Assembly (NCBI GenBank): GCA_963969495.1
Contig: OZ018321.1
Coordinates: forward strand, 122,609,521-122,673,520
Length of the DNA stretch: 64,000 nucleotides
Direction of reading: 5' to 3'
From: Ceratothoa steindachneri
Lineage: Eukaryota; Arthropoda; Malacostraca; Isopoda; Cymothoidae
Under the pieces are notes generated by a model, which did not search any database, was not told the DNA's origin, and saw nothing but the letters and a program-made list of their open reading frames with translations. The translations under genes and the position numbers were made by a program. Every line of letters starts with the position of its first letter. Within the stretch, counting starts at the first letter, position 1. Positions 62,191-64,000 of the stretch are shown here, piece by piece.

Positions 62191-64000
62191 GGCTTTGGCT
62201 AACTTAATGACATCAGTGGATCGAATAAATATAAAGCTTGTGATGCAAGCAGGCTCAACAACGCTCCCTCTTCTCAAAATGAGAAGTCTAACTAAACGTA
62301 ATCGAGGATACACTCAACGCTCTTGCATTTTTGGTCTTTGTCTGGGCCTCTTCGCACGAGGGCACCTCGGTAATATACGTGGTGGTGTTGAGCTGGTTAA
62401 TTCTAGAAACGGCAGCAGACCCGTCCGTCCTAGGACTCCCCACCGAAGCATAGGAACACCAATTCCTCTTTGATTTCATTCTCTTGGTCTTTCCTCTTTG
62501 GAGAGGATGTGAGGAGTCACCCTGCTTCTCTCCTTCCCCAGAAGGGCCTCCAAGTCCAGACGGACCAGTCTCGGCCAGATCCTTCAAATTCTTCAGATTC
62601 TTGTGCGCCAAGAGACGGCCCTTGCACATTTGCGGACACAGCGCGATCTCTGGCACCGGGCTCATGATCCCTACCTTGAAAAACATGGATTATGGGCCAG
62701 GGCAGCTCCGAGAACATTACCACCTCACAAAGCGCCATGGATTAGACAATTCCCGACCAAGTTTTCGGGTATCCAAACTGGGGACTCATAGGGCCTATGG
62801 CACCTCATAAAAGTCCCATGGACCGTTATGCCGATGCCCATTGTTAAAAGGGGGTATTGTGCATCTAGCTTCCATCAACGTAACAAACCACGTTCCACGA
62901 GCTGCCTCGGCAATGAACAGTGGTTATTCCGCTCGTTACGACTCTGATCGACGGATACCAAGGGTTGCTTGCTTTGGCTTGTCTTGTTCTATGTGGGCCA
63001 CTGGGAAAGCAAACGGCAACCCATTGTAATTGGTGATTTGCCAGGAGGCAACTCTGCAAAATGGAGAAACATATAAATCTTCAAACCACTCAAAATGCAG
63101 AGAGAGAAGCTTCCTCTCCGCGGGAAGATTATTGGAGGAGCACCTGAGATAGCACATTGGGTGCCAAATGCGTCAACGCCTTGGAACTATCATGGGGAGG
63201 CGCCGAAGCTGACAAAGAGTAAACCCCTTAGCCGCATTTGAAAGGTTGAAGGGGATCCCCTCTACTGGCCGTATACTAGTCGAGTGCTCAAACACCAAGG
63301 TCGGGCCAGATTTTATTAAGGGGCACTTAATCCTTAATTTTTAAAACCTTTTTATATCATGCCAACAAACGGGAATTTACCAACACGTGTGAGCAATGAA
63401 AAGAAAAGAGGTGTTCTCTGTCCCGTGTTCAGCCACAACCGCCTCTCTCGTCTCAGGTTTCAGACTTTTCAGCGGTCGGCCCTGTATGCGTTAACGATGG
63501 TTTTCGCAACCTTGGACAACCCCACATAGCGACTAAAAGTTATTTAGTGGCGCGATTATCCTCAAAGGTGGCAAATTCAAACTAGGCAGCCCAGGATACG
63601 GGCGACATAGTTGATAGCTAATTTAGGCCCTACTCATCATAGAAAGAAGGGTGAGGACCTTAATATTTGTTGTAGCTGATCCTGAGACCAGGCTCTAGAA
63701 TTTGAGTTGATTTAGCATCAACCAATGCATTAAAGCCCACCCACCACGCAGTACAGCTTTAAGCACTCAAAAGCGGTCGCAATGAGGTGGTGTTCCAAAT
63801 ACATACAGGAGATATGGGGGCAAAACCGTTCTTGCTACAAATTTGCGCGCCAAAGCCCGGTACACCAAAGGCTTGTCTTTTGTGATATCAGGCGTTAAAG
63901 GGCGTTGTTTAGAGAGCTTTTAAAGCCTTAGTTCTGAAGCGGAGTGGAGTACCTGCCCAGATCCTTAAGCCTAGAAAGACGGTTGAGGAAAGAGTTATGA
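62191..64000. other. Unassigned GC-richer block
   Basis: Overlapping open frames on both strands (for example 62,288-62,686 minus, 62,484-62,810 plus) come from the higher GC content. None has a motif I can name. By composition it resembles the GC-richer retroelement-associated blocks at 7.3-8.8 and 48-49.7 kb. It continues past the window end. Confidence 0.3.

Overview
This window looks like repeat-dominated, AT-rich intergenic DNA from an arthropod, most likely a crustacean. The reasons are very long (AT)n microsatellites, transposon families typical of arthropods and other invertebrates (piggyBac, irritans-type mariner, Tc1, Penelope, Ty3/gypsy), canonical splice-like signals and no operon-like coding. 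The species is inference. I found no intact host gene. Almost every coding signal is a decayed transposon gene, recognised by reading conserved motifs across stop codons and frameshifts. I saw no tRNA, rRNA or CRISPR array.

0-20 kb: a mariner N-terminal scrap (1.2 kb); a minus-strand Ty3/gypsy fragment with integrase upstream of RT (3.5-4.8 kb) abutting the 3' end of a Penelope-like element (4.8-5.5 kb); a 320-bp (AT)n tract; a second gypsy fragment of the same kind on the plus strand (8.8-10.3 kb); two copies of a short dispersed repeat (6.5 and 10.3 kb); a THAP zinc-finger remnant (13.6 kb); a promoter-like tandem-repeat block (15-16 kb); and a piggyBac copy (20.2 to 16.4 kb, minus) split by a 1.27-kb insert flanked by an 8-bp direct repeat.

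20-49 kb: a degenerate copy of an arthropod multicopy gene of unknown function (21.9-23.5 kb), a Tc1 fragment, a non-LTR RNase H fragment, two diverged copies of a long repeat (25.7 and 40.9 kb), the second holding a nearly full-length mariner with inverted repeats and TA target sites, two more piggyBac copies (31.9 and 35-37 kb), several minisatellites, a perfect 14-bp hairpin (44.3 kb) and a Tc1-like element (46.7-47.9 kb).

49-64 kb: the best-preserved unit is an LTR retrotransposon at 49,691-55,546 with two near-identical LTRs, a perfect 5-bp target duplication, gag, protease and RNase H pieces, but no capsid core, no RT palm and little or no integrase. Next come a second copy of a long GC-richer repeat (56.1-57.1 kb, partner at 28.8-29.7 kb), an internally deleted mariner (57.8-58.8 kb), a second Penelope 3' end (60 kb) and an unexplained GC-richer block (62.2-64 kb).

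The elements do not form a pathway. What links them is history: nested insertions, dispersed paralogues and recent movement of a defective LTR element. The three gypsy copies share an unusual integrase-before-RT order, as described for the Gmr1-like clade.
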